Source: DASUTB01 sp036374835 | GTDB lineage: Bacteria; Actinomycetota; Actinomycetes; Jiangellales; Jiangellaceae | Direction of reading: 5' to 3' | DNA length: 56,839 bases | NCBI GenBank assembly: GCA_036374835.1 | Contig: DASUTB010000018.1 | Coordinates: 1-56,839, forward strand | Part shown: positions 32,579 through 40,780 of the stretch, piece after piece | Position numbering within the stretch: position 1 is the stretch's first letter | How the letters are laid out: each line of letters starts with the position of its first letter | Program-made: the position numbers and the translations under genes | Notes under the pieces: generated by a model | The model's database searches: none | Told to the model about the DNA's origin: nothing | What the model saw: only the letters and a program-made list of their open reading frames with translations

Positions 32579-33316
32579 GTGCAGCACGATCACCACGGAC
32601 GCACCCACCGGCTCGAGCTCGTCGACCAGTCGATCCGCGACTGGACGGCGACCGTGCTCGCCAGCGATCGCGACGACGGTATCGTTCTCGACCGCTCCGC
32701 GTTCTACCCCGGCGGTGGCGGTCAGCCGCCGGACCGCGGTGTGCTGGTGTGGGGCGGCGTCCAGACGCACATCGTCGGCGTCCGGAAAAAGGACGACCTC
32801 TGGCTGATTCCCGCCGAATTTGATCCGATCCCGACGGTCGGTACATCCGTACGCGGCGCGATCGACGACTTGCGGCGCTCCATGCTGATGCGTACGCACT
32901 CCGCACTGCACGTACTGTGCGGCGTTATGTTCCGAGACCACGGCGTGCCGGTGACCGGCGGCAACATGGAGCCCGGCGAGGCCCGCCTGGACTTCGACTT
33001 CCCGGAAGTGCCACCCGGCTTCAAGGACAATCTCACCGAGGCGCTGAACGTCGAAGTGGCCGCCGACCGAGCGATCGAGGTCAAGTACGTCCCGCGCGAG
33101 GAGGCGTACGCGCTCGGCGACATCATCAAGACCGCCACCGACCTGCTTCCATCGGAGCTCGAGATCGTCCGGCTGGTCGACATCAACGGTCTCGACCTGC
33201 AGGCCGACGGTGGCACTCACGTGGCGTCAACCAAACAGATCGGCCGGGTCGAAGTCACCAAGGTGGAGAACAAAGGCAGAGGATTCCGCCGGGTCCGCAT
33301 CCGCCTTTCCGAATGA
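32579..33316 (+). CDS. alaX: Alanyl-tRNA editing protein AlaX
   Basis: A 245-residue free-standing editing protein that hydrolyses Ser- or Gly-tRNA(Ala). The N-terminal domain has FYPGGGGQPPDRG, and the editing site shows the histidine pair in RTHSALHVL. The second zinc motif, usually C-x3-H, reads ADGGTHV: the His is kept but Asp stands where many homologues have Cys. This variant may be common in the subgroup. GTG start with TAGTGT 7 nt upstream suggests a leaderless message. The TGA stop lies in a repeated hairpin element. Confidence 0.88.
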   Translation: MQHDHHGRTHRLELVDQSIRDWTATVLASDRDDGIVLDRSAFYPGGGGQPPDRGVLVWGGVQTHIVGVRKKDDLWLIPAEFDPIPTVGTSVRGAIDDLRRSMLMRTHSALHVLCGVMFRDHGVPVTGGNMEPGEARLDFDFPEVPPGFKDNLTEALNVEVAADRAIEVKYVPREEAYALGDIIKTATDLLPSELEIVRLVDINGLDLQADGGTHVASTKQIGRVEVTKVENKGRGFRRVRIRLSE

Positions 33317-33350
33317 TCACGTAAAGCCGGCAATTCCCACCTTTACGTGG
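33311..33350 (+). repeat. Stop-codon hairpin element, copy C
   Basis: Begins GAATGATCACGTAAAGC, includes the alaX TGA, and ends CTTTACGTGG. The CACGTAAAG and CTTTACGTG arms form a 9-bp stem. It closely resembles the minus-strand element at 36117-36156 and should terminate alaX and possibly the convergent gene. Confidence 0.65.
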
Positions 33351-33412
33351 CCTGTAGTCACGGCAAGGCCGGAACAATCCGCGCATCGTATCGAAGGGGA
33401 GCCGAACGGACG

Positions 33413-34594
33413 CTACGAGCGGTAGACGAAGACGCCGTCGCCTGGGCTGACCTGATCGAACAGCTCCTGCATCGCGTCCTCGTCCCCTATGTTGACGCTG
33501 CCGCTCGTGGATCCGTTGTAGCCGTTTTCGTCGAAGTCGGCGGAGTAATGCACCGCCTGGCCGGTGTCGAACAGCAGCGAATAGGGCATGTCCGTGTCGC
33601 CCGACGACTCGTAGTTCCGCCGCTTCTGGAAAACGTCGAATTCGCCCTCCCGCACCGGAGCGGGTTCGGTACCGAACCGGGCCGCGAGGGTCATCTCGAC
33701 CGCACCATCAACGACCCAACGCAGCACGCCGTCCGCCCGATCGATACACAGAACCCGCCCGGCCACACACTGCTCCGGAAGACCGGAAGCTGTCGGTGGT
33801 GGCGCGGACGGGTCGTTGTTGAGTTCCGCGTCCGTAGGGTCGCGGGTCATCTCCACGAGAAGGTCCCAGGTGTTCTGGTCGACCTCTCCAGTGGCGGCGA
33901 CGCCGCGTCTGGTCTGGAATCCCTCCACCGCGGCGGTGGTGATCGTGCCGTAGACGCCGGTGACCTCGTAATCGAACCAGCCGATCTGCTTGAGCCGGGC
34001 CTGGAGCTCGCGCACCTCATCGCCCTCGTCGCCCGGGCCCAGGATTGTTGGGCCCGCCTCGAGCCGGTTGTGCATTTCGTCTTCGGTCGGGGTGGTGGTC
34101 ATCTCCACCAGCTGGTCCCACGTCTTCTGGTCCACCTCGCCGGTGGGTTCCAAGCCGCGCTTGGCCTGGAATCCCTCGACGGCTTGCAACGTCGCCTCGT
34201 CGAACTCGCCGGTGACGTCGGCCTGGTACCACTGGAGCTGCCGCAACCTGGCCTGCAGTTCGCGAACCTTTTCGCCGGTGTCCCCGAGCGAGAGCAACAC
34301 CGACGATGCTTCGGACTCGCCCGGCTCTGTGGTCGTCTCCTCGGTCACTGCGTTATCCGCCGCCGTATCCGCATTCGGATCCGTGGGGTCGAGTGTCTGG
34401 GCACCGCCTGCGATCGCGATGTTGTCCGCTCCGGCGCCGCCGCCCGAGAGCACGCCGCTGACGAACAGCGCGGCGATGAAGGCCGCCAGCAGCACGATGC
34501 CCAGAGTGACGCCGCCGGCGACAAGCTGCCGGTCGGCCGAACCGGCGTTCGACCGCAAAACCCGAGACCTCCCATCACGGCTTCGCCGCGCCAC
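33413..34594 (-). CDS. Peptidoglycan-binding protein with inactive-looking YkuD domain
   Basis: A 393-residue membrane-anchored protein. A transmembrane helix (residues about 27-50) is followed by an acidic Thr/Glu linker, two peptidoglycan-binding-1 repeats (about 100-160 and 185-245, each with VRELQARL...GW/WY.A.VTGxxxxxTxxAVEGFQ) and a C-terminal YkuD-like L,D-transpeptidase domain. In that domain the catalytic motif [ST]-H-G-C-x-N reads T-S-G-S-V-N at 363-368, so both His and Cys are replaced by Ser. Upstream His349 is kept. It should bind the wall but is unlikely to cross-link it. GTG start; weak ribosome binding site. Confidence 0.82.
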   Translation of the reverse strand: MARRSRDGRSRVLRSNAGSADRQLVAGGVTLGIVLLAAFIAALFVSGVLSGGGAGADNIAIAGGAQTLDPTDPNADTAADNAVTEETTTEPGESEASSVLLSLGDTGEKVRELQARLRQLQWYQADVTGEFDEATLQAVEGFQAKRGLEPTGEVDQKTWDQLVEMTTTPTEDEMHNRLEAGPTILGPGDEGDEVRELQARLKQIGWFDYEVTGVYGTITTAAVEGFQTRRGVAATGEVDQNTWDLLVEMTRDPTDAELNNDPSAPPPTASGLPEQCVAGRVLCIDRADGVLRWVVDGAVEMTLAARFGTEPAPVREGEFDVFQKRRNYESSGDTDMPYSLLFDTGQAVHYSADFDENGYNGSTSGSVNIGDEDAMQELFDQVSPGDGVFVYRS

Positions 34595-34712
34595 AACTGC
34601 CAGCCGATCGTCATGCCATTCGACTGAATTTCCCGGTAGGCGCCGGAGTGTAACGTAACAATCTCGCCGGGGCTATCTCGCCGCGCCGTCGCCGCGCTAG
34701 ATGCCCGTAGGG

Positions 34713-35147
34713 TCAGTCGCGGCCGGGGATCCACAACTTGGGGGTGGCCTGCCCCTGCGGAGGCGGCTGTTCCCCCTGTGCCGGCTGCTCGGGTGCGGGC
34801 GGCATGGTCGACAGGTCGTTGGTCTCGTCGTCCCCGACCTGTGCCTCGGCCTGCACCTGCCCGAGCCGCAACTGGCCGAGCACATTGTCGACCTGCTGGG
34901 CGACGTCACCGGAGATGTATTCGCGGCTGCGTTCGAGCATCGCTGCGGACAGATCGATGAGCAACCGGGCGTCCCGACGGCCGAGTTTGGCCGAGGCGGC
35001 GTTCAGTAGTACCGAGACCACCTCGGAGATGACCTGGTCGGCAGGTGCGCTGCGCAACTGTGCCAAATACTCCCGCACTTGCTCCTCGGACATCTGCTGA
35101 GGCTGATCCGATGGGCTCGTCTCGCTCGCATTCACACCCGCGAGCAT
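34713..35147 (-). CDS. DUF1844-like helical protein
   Basis: A 144-residue soluble protein. The middle (MSEEQVREYLAQLRSAPADQVISEVVSVLLNAASAKLGRRDARLLIDLSAAMLERSREY region) resembles the small helical DUF1844 family, and the C-terminus is a Pro/Gln-rich tail. No catalytic motif is visible. Start is uncertain between ATG 35147 and GTG 35135. It is divergent from the tyrosine phosphatase gene, with only 45 bp between start codons, so the two promoters overlap. Family assignment is tentative. Confidence 0.6.
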   Translation of the reverse strand: MLAGVNASETSPSDQPQQMSEEQVREYLAQLRSAPADQVISEVVSVLLNAASAKLGRRDARLLIDLSAAMLERSREYISGDVAQQVDNVLGQLRLGQVQAEAQVGDDETNDLSTMPPAPEQPAQGEQPPPQGQATPKLWIPGRD

Positions 35148-35192
35148 AACCAGCGTTCCGGAGTGACCGCGAGGATCGCCTACTGTAGAGAA

Positions 35193-35993
35193 GTGACTGA
35201 ACGGTGGATAAAGCTCGAGGGCGCAGTCAATGTTCGTGACCTCGGCGGTCTTCCGACGCGGGACGGAAGGACGACACGATTCGGCCGCGTTCTGCGTGCG
35301 GACAATCTCCAGGACCTGACCGAGCGGGATATCGATCGGCTGGTAGGCACGATCGGCGTGTCCGATGTGCTCGATTTGCGCTCCGGTGTCGAGGTCCGCT
35401 CGGAGGGCCCGGGACCGCTGTCCGGGTTCGACGGCGTCGTGACGCACCACCTGTCGCTGTATCGCGAGAAACCGCCGTCCGACACCAATGGAGACGGAGC
35501 GGTGCTGCCGGACGACGTGTTGCCCTGGCTGCGACCGGGTGATGACGACGTGCAGATCTGGAACTCCACCGGGCTGTATTACACGAAGTATCTGTTCCGG
35601 CGCCCGGACTCGGTCGTGACGGCGCTACGCAAGCTCAGCATGAGCGCTGGGGCGTCGATCGTCCACTGTGCTGCGGGCAAAGACCGTACGGGTGTGATCT
35701 GCGCGCTCGCGTTGTCGGTGGCCGACGTCGAACGGGACGCGATCGTGGCCGACTACGAGGCGACTGGCGAGCGGCTCCGCGACATTCTCCGGCGGCTCGC
35801 CGCGACTGAAACGTACGGCTACACGGTGGACGAGGATGTGATCGACTCGCACTACCCGCGGGCCGAGGTGATGGAGACGTTCCTGAACTACGTCGACAAG
35901 GAGCTCGGTGGCCCGTTGACGTGGCTGGCCGAGCAGGGCTGGACGGACAAGGACACAGCAACTCTGCGCGACCGCCTCCTCGCCTCAGAATGA
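35193..35993 (+). CDS. Tyrosine-protein phosphatase (PtpB-like)
   Basis: A 266-residue phosphatase of the Y_phosphatase3 family. The N-terminus GAVNVRDLGGLPTRDGR is its hallmark, and the P-loop is VHCAAGKDRTGV with nucleophile Cys159 and Arg165. The K-D-R-T-G form is shared with mycobacterial PtpB, which acts on phosphotyrosine and phosphoinositides. GTG start lies 6 nt after TACTGT, so the transcript is probably leaderless. The gene ends Ser-Glu-stop within a repeated hairpin element. Confidence 0.88.
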   Translation: MTERWIKLEGAVNVRDLGGLPTRDGRTTRFGRVLRADNLQDLTERDIDRLVGTIGVSDVLDLRSGVEVRSEGPGPLSGFDGVVTHHLSLYREKPPSDTNGDGAVLPDDVLPWLRPGDDDVQIWNSTGLYYTKYLFRRPDSVVTALRKLSMSAGASIVHCAAGKDRTGVICALALSVADVERDAIVADYEATGERLRDILRRLAATETYGYTVDEDVIDSHYPRAEVMETFLNYVDKELGGPLTWLAEQGWTDKDTATLRDRLLASE

Positions 35994-36023
35994 TCACGCA
36001 AAGCGCCGAAGCACCAGCCAAAC
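35986..36023 (+). repeat. Stop-codon hairpin element, copy B
   Basis: Starts CAGAATGATCACG, holds the phosphatase TGA, then CAAAGCG..GAAGC.CCAGCC. It matches copy A after asd in about 32 of 38 positions, even though the two genes are unrelated and 13 kb apart. Confidence 0.6.
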
Positions 36024-36053
36024 CCATGCTGCAGGCATGCCAAAGCAGCGGAA

Positions 36054-36090
36054 CGCCGAGCAAGGTCCGTGGTGAGAACTTTGCTCGGCG
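36054..36090. terminator. Hairpin between convergent phosphatase and DUF6351 genes
   Basis: CGCCGAGCAA (36054-36063) and TTGCTCGGCG (36081-36090) form a perfect 10-bp stem with a 17-nt loop, in the middle of the 162-nt convergent spacer. The sequence TTTGCTCGGC is repeated again at about 36100. Probably a bidirectional terminator. Confidence 0.5.
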
Positions 36091-36116
36091 GTTGCGCGCT
36101 TTGCTCGGCCTGTAGC

Positions 36117-36156
36117 CCACGTTAAGCCGGGGAGTGCCAGCTTTACATGATCATTC
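36117..36156 (-). repeat. Stop-codon hairpin element, copy B-prime
   Basis: On the minus strand GAATGATCATGTAAAGC overlaps the last base of the DUF6351 TAG stop and is followed by GGCTTAACGTGG, which pairs with it imperfectly. It resembles copy C in about 34 of 40 positions and lies in inverse orientation to copy B in the same spacer. Confidence 0.6.
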
Positions 36157-38606
36157 TAGAAGTGGTGGACGTCGAATGGTTCCGAACGGTGTCCGGGCTG
36201 GCCGTCGTCCACGGCGCGGACGACGTACGTCCCTTCGTCCACCCGTGGGAAGACCGCGACTCCGATGCCGCGGGCGTCCGTGGTCTGGACGACCTCCCCA
36301 TCGGACCGTAGCTCGACGGTCGTTCCCCGTTCGGCGAAGACGATCACGACGTGGCCGATCGCCACCGCATGAGGCGCGGCAGGCAGATCGTCGGCGGCCG
36401 GGTCGCCGATGCCGGGCAGGTCGTAGTCGCACACACCATCTGGGAAGATCTCGTGCAGCCGTGCGACGTCGTCGTCACTCGGCTCCCATGTTCCGTAGAG
36501 ATCTTCGGCGACGGCTGTCTCCACCGACATGAGCTGGCACTTGTAGACGTCGCCGGTGATCGGGCCGCCGGCCTCGATGCGTGATGTCGAGAAGGGCGAG
36601 AACCGCTCCGCGCAGGCGCCGTCCGGACCGTCGTCCAGAATCCCGTCCCAGACGCCGTCGCCGCCGGCGATGATCTCGCCGGCCAGATCGACGCAGAGGT
36701 CGGTCGCCTGTGCCGGTGCCGCGTCGGAAACGCTCAGCGACGGGTCGGCCTCCAGGTTGGCCATCCACTCGGCGATGGTGTCCAGTGCCACATGGGTCAT
36801 CTCGATGCCCGCCGGCGCGTCGCCGTTCTCGTCGGCCTCGGCGAACCAGATGAGCTGGTTGTCGGCATGGCCCTGGCCATCGATCAGCCGCTGCCGGGCG
36901 GCGAACGACTGGTGCGAGTTGTGCATGTCGAGCACCGGCTCGAGGTAGTCCCGCACGTCGATGATCGGGATCTCGCGGGGCAGGTCGCCGCTGAAGATCA
37001 GCCCGGTGTCGTAGGCGGCCTCGATGGCCTCGAGATCACCGGCCTTGCGTTCGGCTGGAGTCGTCCCGCCGTCGGGCGAAGTGTTGGCATTGCGGGACGA
37101 CCACGGGTCGAACAACTCGGTGACCGGGATGGCGCCGGTGGCGAGCCCGGCGAAGACCTCGTCCGGCGTGATCCCGCGTTCGGCGGCGATCCGGCCGACG
37201 ACGACGTTGAGGTCCTCGAACGGAACGCCTTCGGGAATCATGTCGGCGGTCTCCTTCCATGACCCCACCTCGGCGTTGACCTCGAGGAACTGCCCAGGCG
37301 TGAGCTCGCCGGACGCTACGGCGAGGAGTCCGTACTGGACCCCGATGTTGTCCCACGGCACCCGCGCGAAGCCAGTCTCCGGATCGAGGCCGTAGACCTC
37401 CTGGGTGTCCGCCCAATGGGTCCGTTCGATCTGATCCACCTGGTCGCCGAGCAAGTGCCAGTTCGTCTCGGAACCGAACGTCGGGTTCATCGCCAGCGGC
37501 AGCAGACCCAGCCAGCCCTCCACGCACTCGCTGGAGCCGGTCTGCAGCCGAAGGTCGAGACCGAGCTGGGCGTTGAGCTGAGTCTTCGCCTCGTTGAGGT
37601 CCTCGGCGTTGCCGTCGAGGAAGCCTTCGATCGAGTTCATCCCCTGCAAGATCTCGCGGTTGTCCCAATCGGCCCAGAACTCGGGGTCGCTCGATTCATC
37701 CTCCATCCAGCGGTCGAGCAGGGCACAGTCGCCGACGTGGATCGTCTGGGTCGTCATGTCGGGGTAGCTGCGTTGCGGTACGAGCGCGTCCAGCAGCTCG
37801 GGGTGGTTCTGCGCGAACACGTACTGCTGTATCGCGCCGCCGGAGCCGCCGAGTCCGACGGTGTAGTCCGGCTCGCCGTGCGCTTCGACGAACCGGTCTT
37901 TGACCATGGCGGCGGTCCGTCCGGCCAACAGCAGGTTGTAGTGCTCGCCGGTCCGGTTCCCCGTCGAGTAGATCACGGAATACCCGCGGCCGAGCCGGTC
38001 CGGTGCGCCGTGGATCGCGTCGTCCTCATCCATCCGGCCCTGGCTGTGCCCGATGCCAACACCACCTTGGAACTGGTAAAGCAGCCGGCCGTTCCAGTTG
38101 CTGCGGTCCGGGTCGTCCGGCGATCCGGTGGTCAGCTCGTCCATCGTGGCCAGCATGGAGATCGAGTAGATGAACCTGTTGATCACGCCACGCTCATGGC
38201 GGATCAGGTACGGGACCTCCCGGCCGTCGGTCAACGTCGTCGTGGCCAGCTCGGCGCCGCCGAGGCGGTCCCCTAGATCACCGATCGGCTCTTCATCGTG
38301 GTCCCGGACGAGATGTCGCTCACCCTCGGTGTCGACGGCGTAGTACCACGTCCTGGTCTCGGCGTTGCAGTCCCTGCTCCAGCCGAGCAGGTCGCCGGAT
38401 GCGTCACGGACCTCGACGCCCTCGCCGTCCTGGTTATCGACGATGAGCTCGAGACCGTGATCCTGCGCGGTACACGCGAACGGGTACTGCGTCGGCGGGT
38501 CACCGGCTGCCGGCGCCGCCGACCCGGAAGGGGTCGCGGCGAGTAGGCCGGTGGCGAGAACTACTGCGAGGCTGAAGCGGGTAGCGGTGGTGCGACGGAT
38601 TGTCAT
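36156..38606 (-). CDS. Secreted DUF6351 protein (alpha/beta-hydrolase-like)
   Basis: An 816-residue exported protein. The first ~33 residues are a Sec-type signal (MTIRRTTATRF, hydrophobic core, SGSAAPA). The middle carries a nucleophile-elbow-like GLGGSGGAIQQYVFAQNHPELL with Ser about 254, as in alpha/beta hydrolases and tannase-like enzymes, and a later GQGHADNQL that could supply a histidine. This matches the large DUF6351 family, whose substrate is unknown; an ester or polymer is plausible. The last 80 residues look like a beta-rich domain. AAGGGAG stands 5 nt before the ATG at 38606. Confidence 0.75.
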   Translation of the reverse strand: MTIRRTTATRFSLAVVLATGLLAATPSGSAAPAAGDPPTQYPFACTAQDHGLELIVDNQDGEGVEVRDASGDLLGWSRDCNAETRTWYYAVDTEGERHLVRDHDEEPIGDLGDRLGGAELATTTLTDGREVPYLIRHERGVINRFIYSISMLATMDELTTGSPDDPDRSNWNGRLLYQFQGGVGIGHSQGRMDEDDAIHGAPDRLGRGYSVIYSTGNRTGEHYNLLLAGRTAAMVKDRFVEAHGEPDYTVGLGGSGGAIQQYVFAQNHPELLDALVPQRSYPDMTTQTIHVGDCALLDRWMEDESSDPEFWADWDNREILQGMNSIEGFLDGNAEDLNEAKTQLNAQLGLDLRLQTGSSECVEGWLGLLPLAMNPTFGSETNWHLLGDQVDQIERTHWADTQEVYGLDPETGFARVPWDNIGVQYGLLAVASGELTPGQFLEVNAEVGSWKETADMIPEGVPFEDLNVVVGRIAAERGITPDEVFAGLATGAIPVTELFDPWSSRNANTSPDGGTTPAERKAGDLEAIEAAYDTGLIFSGDLPREIPIIDVRDYLEPVLDMHNSHQSFAARQRLIDGQGHADNQLIWFAEADENGDAPAGIEMTHVALDTIAEWMANLEADPSLSVSDAAPAQATDLCVDLAGEIIAGGDGVWDGILDDGPDGACAERFSPFSTSRIEAGGPITGDVYKCQLMSVETAVAEDLYGTWEPSDDDVARLHEIFPDGVCDYDLPGIGDPAADDLPAAPHAVAIGHVVIVFAERGTTVELRSDGEVVQTTDARGIGVAVFPRVDEGTYVVRAVDDGQPGHRSEPFDVHHF

Positions 38607-38711
38607 TGGCGCTCCCTTGCAGCCGGACAATTGGCCCGATCACTGGACCGTAGAACTGCTTGGACGGCAAAGCAAGGGTTCGCCGCCCATCGAGCCGAGG
38701 ATCATTCGCAG

Positions 38712-38787
38712 AAAGTACTCATCAATTGAGATCTTGCCCGCGTTTGCGCAGGACGCAGCGGGCAAGATCTCAATTGATGAGTACTTT
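38712..38787. terminator. 30-bp perfect hairpin after the MOSC gene
   Basis: Arms 38712-38741 and 38758-38787 are perfect reverse complements of 30 nt with a 16-nt loop. The stem starts at the base next to the MOSC TAA (38788-38790) and contains AATTGAGATCTT, unusually AT-rich for this genome. It lies between the MOSC gene and the promoter of the DUF6351 gene, both on the minus strand. Terminator by position. Confidence 0.75.
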
Positions 38788-39369
38788 TTACGGGCGGTCG
38801 GTCAAGATCACGTGATCGCCGACGGTGAGTTCGACCGGCTCGGCGAGCGCGACGTAGAAACCGCGCAATCCACCGCGCAGGGCCTGGAGCGGCTCACGCA
38901 TGGCTGCGCCCGCCTCGCCATGCGGGACCTGCAGCACGAAGCGGCTGAACTCGACGCACGGCTCGGCGACGACCACTTCGTCGAACGGGACGTCGCGCCC
39001 GTCAGCGGTCCGTAGCGCCGCCCCGGCAAGGTCGTCGGCCGTGAGCCGCCGGTCCGCGTCCAGCAGCACGTTCTCGCCGGCGACTCCGTCGGTGACGTGT
39101 TCTCCGAACTGTTCTCGCATCGCTCGGTAGTGCGCGGTGAAGCCGACCGACAGTCCGCTGGCCCGCCCGTGGTTGCGGCTCGCCGGATGCCTGACGTTGT
39201 GGACATCTACCAGGTCCGGATCGCCGTTGCGCCGGCCGATGGCGCCGTCGTCCGACACGACCAGCCGATCGACGCGGCGAATCCGCGCCGGATCGTACCA
39301 GCGGTACGGTTTGTCGCCCTGCTTGAGCGGCGACTCCTGGATTTGGAGCCGGACGATTGGCAGTTGCAT
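38788..39369 (-). CDS. MOSC-domain protein
   Basis: A 193-residue protein of the MOSC superfamily (molybdenum-cofactor sulfurase C-terminal domain). The body includes GEHVTDGVAGENVLLDADRRLTADDL, resembling the family's G-x-x-GENL region, and VVVAEPCVEFSRFVLQ with the conserved cysteine. MOSC proteins bind sulfur or molybdopterin and often pair with unknown oxidoreductases; here none adjoins. The ATG at 39369 lies 7 nt after TAGGGT with no ribosome binding site, suggesting a leaderless message. It is divergent from mshA. Confidence 0.8.
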   Translation of the reverse strand: MQLPIVRLQIQESPLKQGDKPYRWYDPARIRRVDRLVVSDDGAIGRRNGDPDLVDVHNVRHPASRNHGRASGLSVGFTAHYRAMREQFGEHVTDGVAGENVLLDADRRLTADDLAGAALRTADGRDVPFDEVVVAEPCVEFSRFVLQVPHGEAGAAMREPLQALRGGLRGFYVALAEPVELTVGDHVILTDRP

Positions 39370-39487
39370 GCGAGCTACCCTACGGCTCGGCGACGAGTGG
39401 CTGCGACCCCCGTGTCGTGGCGCAACCCGTCCCGTGGGGGAATGTTGTCCGCTTTTGAGCCGTTGTTGCCGTCGGAGGTGTGCCCCC

Positions 39488-40780
39488 GTGACCGAATCCG
39501 TATCCGCCCTCCAGCGGATCGCCATGCTGAGCGTTCACACATCACCACTCGATCAGCCCGGTACCGGTGACGCCGGCGGGCTGAACGTCTACATGGTCGA
39601 AGTGGCCAAACGGCTCGCCGAGCGCAACATCGAGGTTGAGATCTTCACTCGGGCGACGTCAAGCCGGGCAGAGCCGGCCGTCGAGGCCCTGCCCGGCGTA
39701 CTTGTGCGGCACGTGCTGGCCGGCCCGTACGAGCTGCTCGACAAGGTGGATCTGGCGTCGCAGCTGTGCGCGTTCACCTCGGGCGTCCTTCGTGTCGAGG
39801 CGTGTTACCCGCCCGGCCGGTTCGACCTGGTGCATTCGCACTACTGGCTCTCCGGCCAGGTCGGATGGCTGGCGACCGAGCGGTGGCACGTCCCGCTCGT
39901 GCACACCATGCACACCATGGCCAAGGTCAAGAACCGCGCGCTCGCGGACGGCGACGATCCGGAGCCGATCGGCCGGGTGATCGGTGAGGAGCAGGTGGTC
40001 CGCGCCGCGGACCGGCTGGTAGCGAACACCGACGAGGAAGCCCACCAGCTGATCGACCTCTACGACGCGGATCCGGTCAAGGTCGAGACTGTGCACCCGG
40101 GCGTGGACCTCGATCTATTCCGCCCGGCGGCCGACCGGGACGCCGTCCGGGCCCGGCTCGGTCTGCAGCCGGATGATCAGGTCATCCTGTTCGCGGGCCG
40201 GGTGCAACCGCTGAAGGCGCCCGACCTGCTGGTCCGGGCGGCGGCCGAGCTGGTGGACGCCGACCCGGCCCGGCGAGGCAGGCTCGTGCCGGTCGTCGTC
40301 GGTGGTCTTTCCGGCAGCGGGCTCGCCCACCCCGATCTGCTGGCCGGGCTGGCCAAAGCACGCGGCATCGACGACATCGTGCGGTTCGAGCCGCCGGTCG
40401 GTCAGGCTGTGCTCGCCGACTGGTACCGGGCGGCAGACCTGACCGTCGTGCCGTCCTACAACGAATCGTTCGGACTCGTTGCGGTGGAGTCACAGGCCTG
40501 TGGCACACCGGTCGTGGCCGCGTCGGTCGGCGGCCTGCGTACCGCCGTCGCCGACGGGCGTTCCGGTGTCCTGATCGACGGCCACGACCCGCGGGAGTGG
40601 GCGCGCGTGCTCCGAGACCTGCTCGATCGGCCGGCGTGGCGCGCGGACCTGGCTCGCGGCGCGGTCGACCATGCGAGAGAATTCAGCTGGGACGCGACGG
40701 CCGCCCGGATGCTCGAGGTCTACGGCGCGGCGCACGCGCGGAGCCGGGCCGAACTGCTGGGGCGGACAGTGATCGTATGA
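39488..40780 (+). CDS. mshA: D-inositol-3-phosphate glycosyltransferase
   Basis: A 430-residue GT4-family (GT-B fold) enzyme that joins GlcNAc to inositol-3-phosphate, the first step in mycothiol synthesis. Hallmarks are SVHTSPLDQPGTGDAGGLNVYMVEVAKRLA, VHSHYWLSGQVGW, ETVHPGVDLDLFRP, the nucleotide-binding FAGRVQPLKAPDLLV and the E-x7-E pair in NESFGLVAVESQACGTPVVA. GGAGG with a 9-nt spacer precedes the GTG start. The YbjN gene overlaps its stop, and gpm and senX3-regX3 follow as in M. tuberculosis. Confidence 0.95.
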   Translation: MTESVSALQRIAMLSVHTSPLDQPGTGDAGGLNVYMVEVAKRLAERNIEVEIFTRATSSRAEPAVEALPGVLVRHVLAGPYELLDKVDLASQLCAFTSGVLRVEACYPPGRFDLVHSHYWLSGQVGWLATERWHVPLVHTMHTMAKVKNRALADGDDPEPIGRVIGEEQVVRAADRLVANTDEEAHQLIDLYDADPVKVETVHPGVDLDLFRPAADRDAVRARLGLQPDDQVILFAGRVQPLKAPDLLVRAAAELVDADPARRGRLVPVVVGGLSGSGLAHPDLLAGLAKARGIDDIVRFEPPVGQAVLADWYRAADLTVVPSYNESFGLVAVESQACGTPVVAASVGGLRTAVADGRSGVLIDGHDPREWARVLRDLLDRPAWRADLARGAVDHAREFSWDATAARMLEVYGAAHARSRAELLGRTVIV

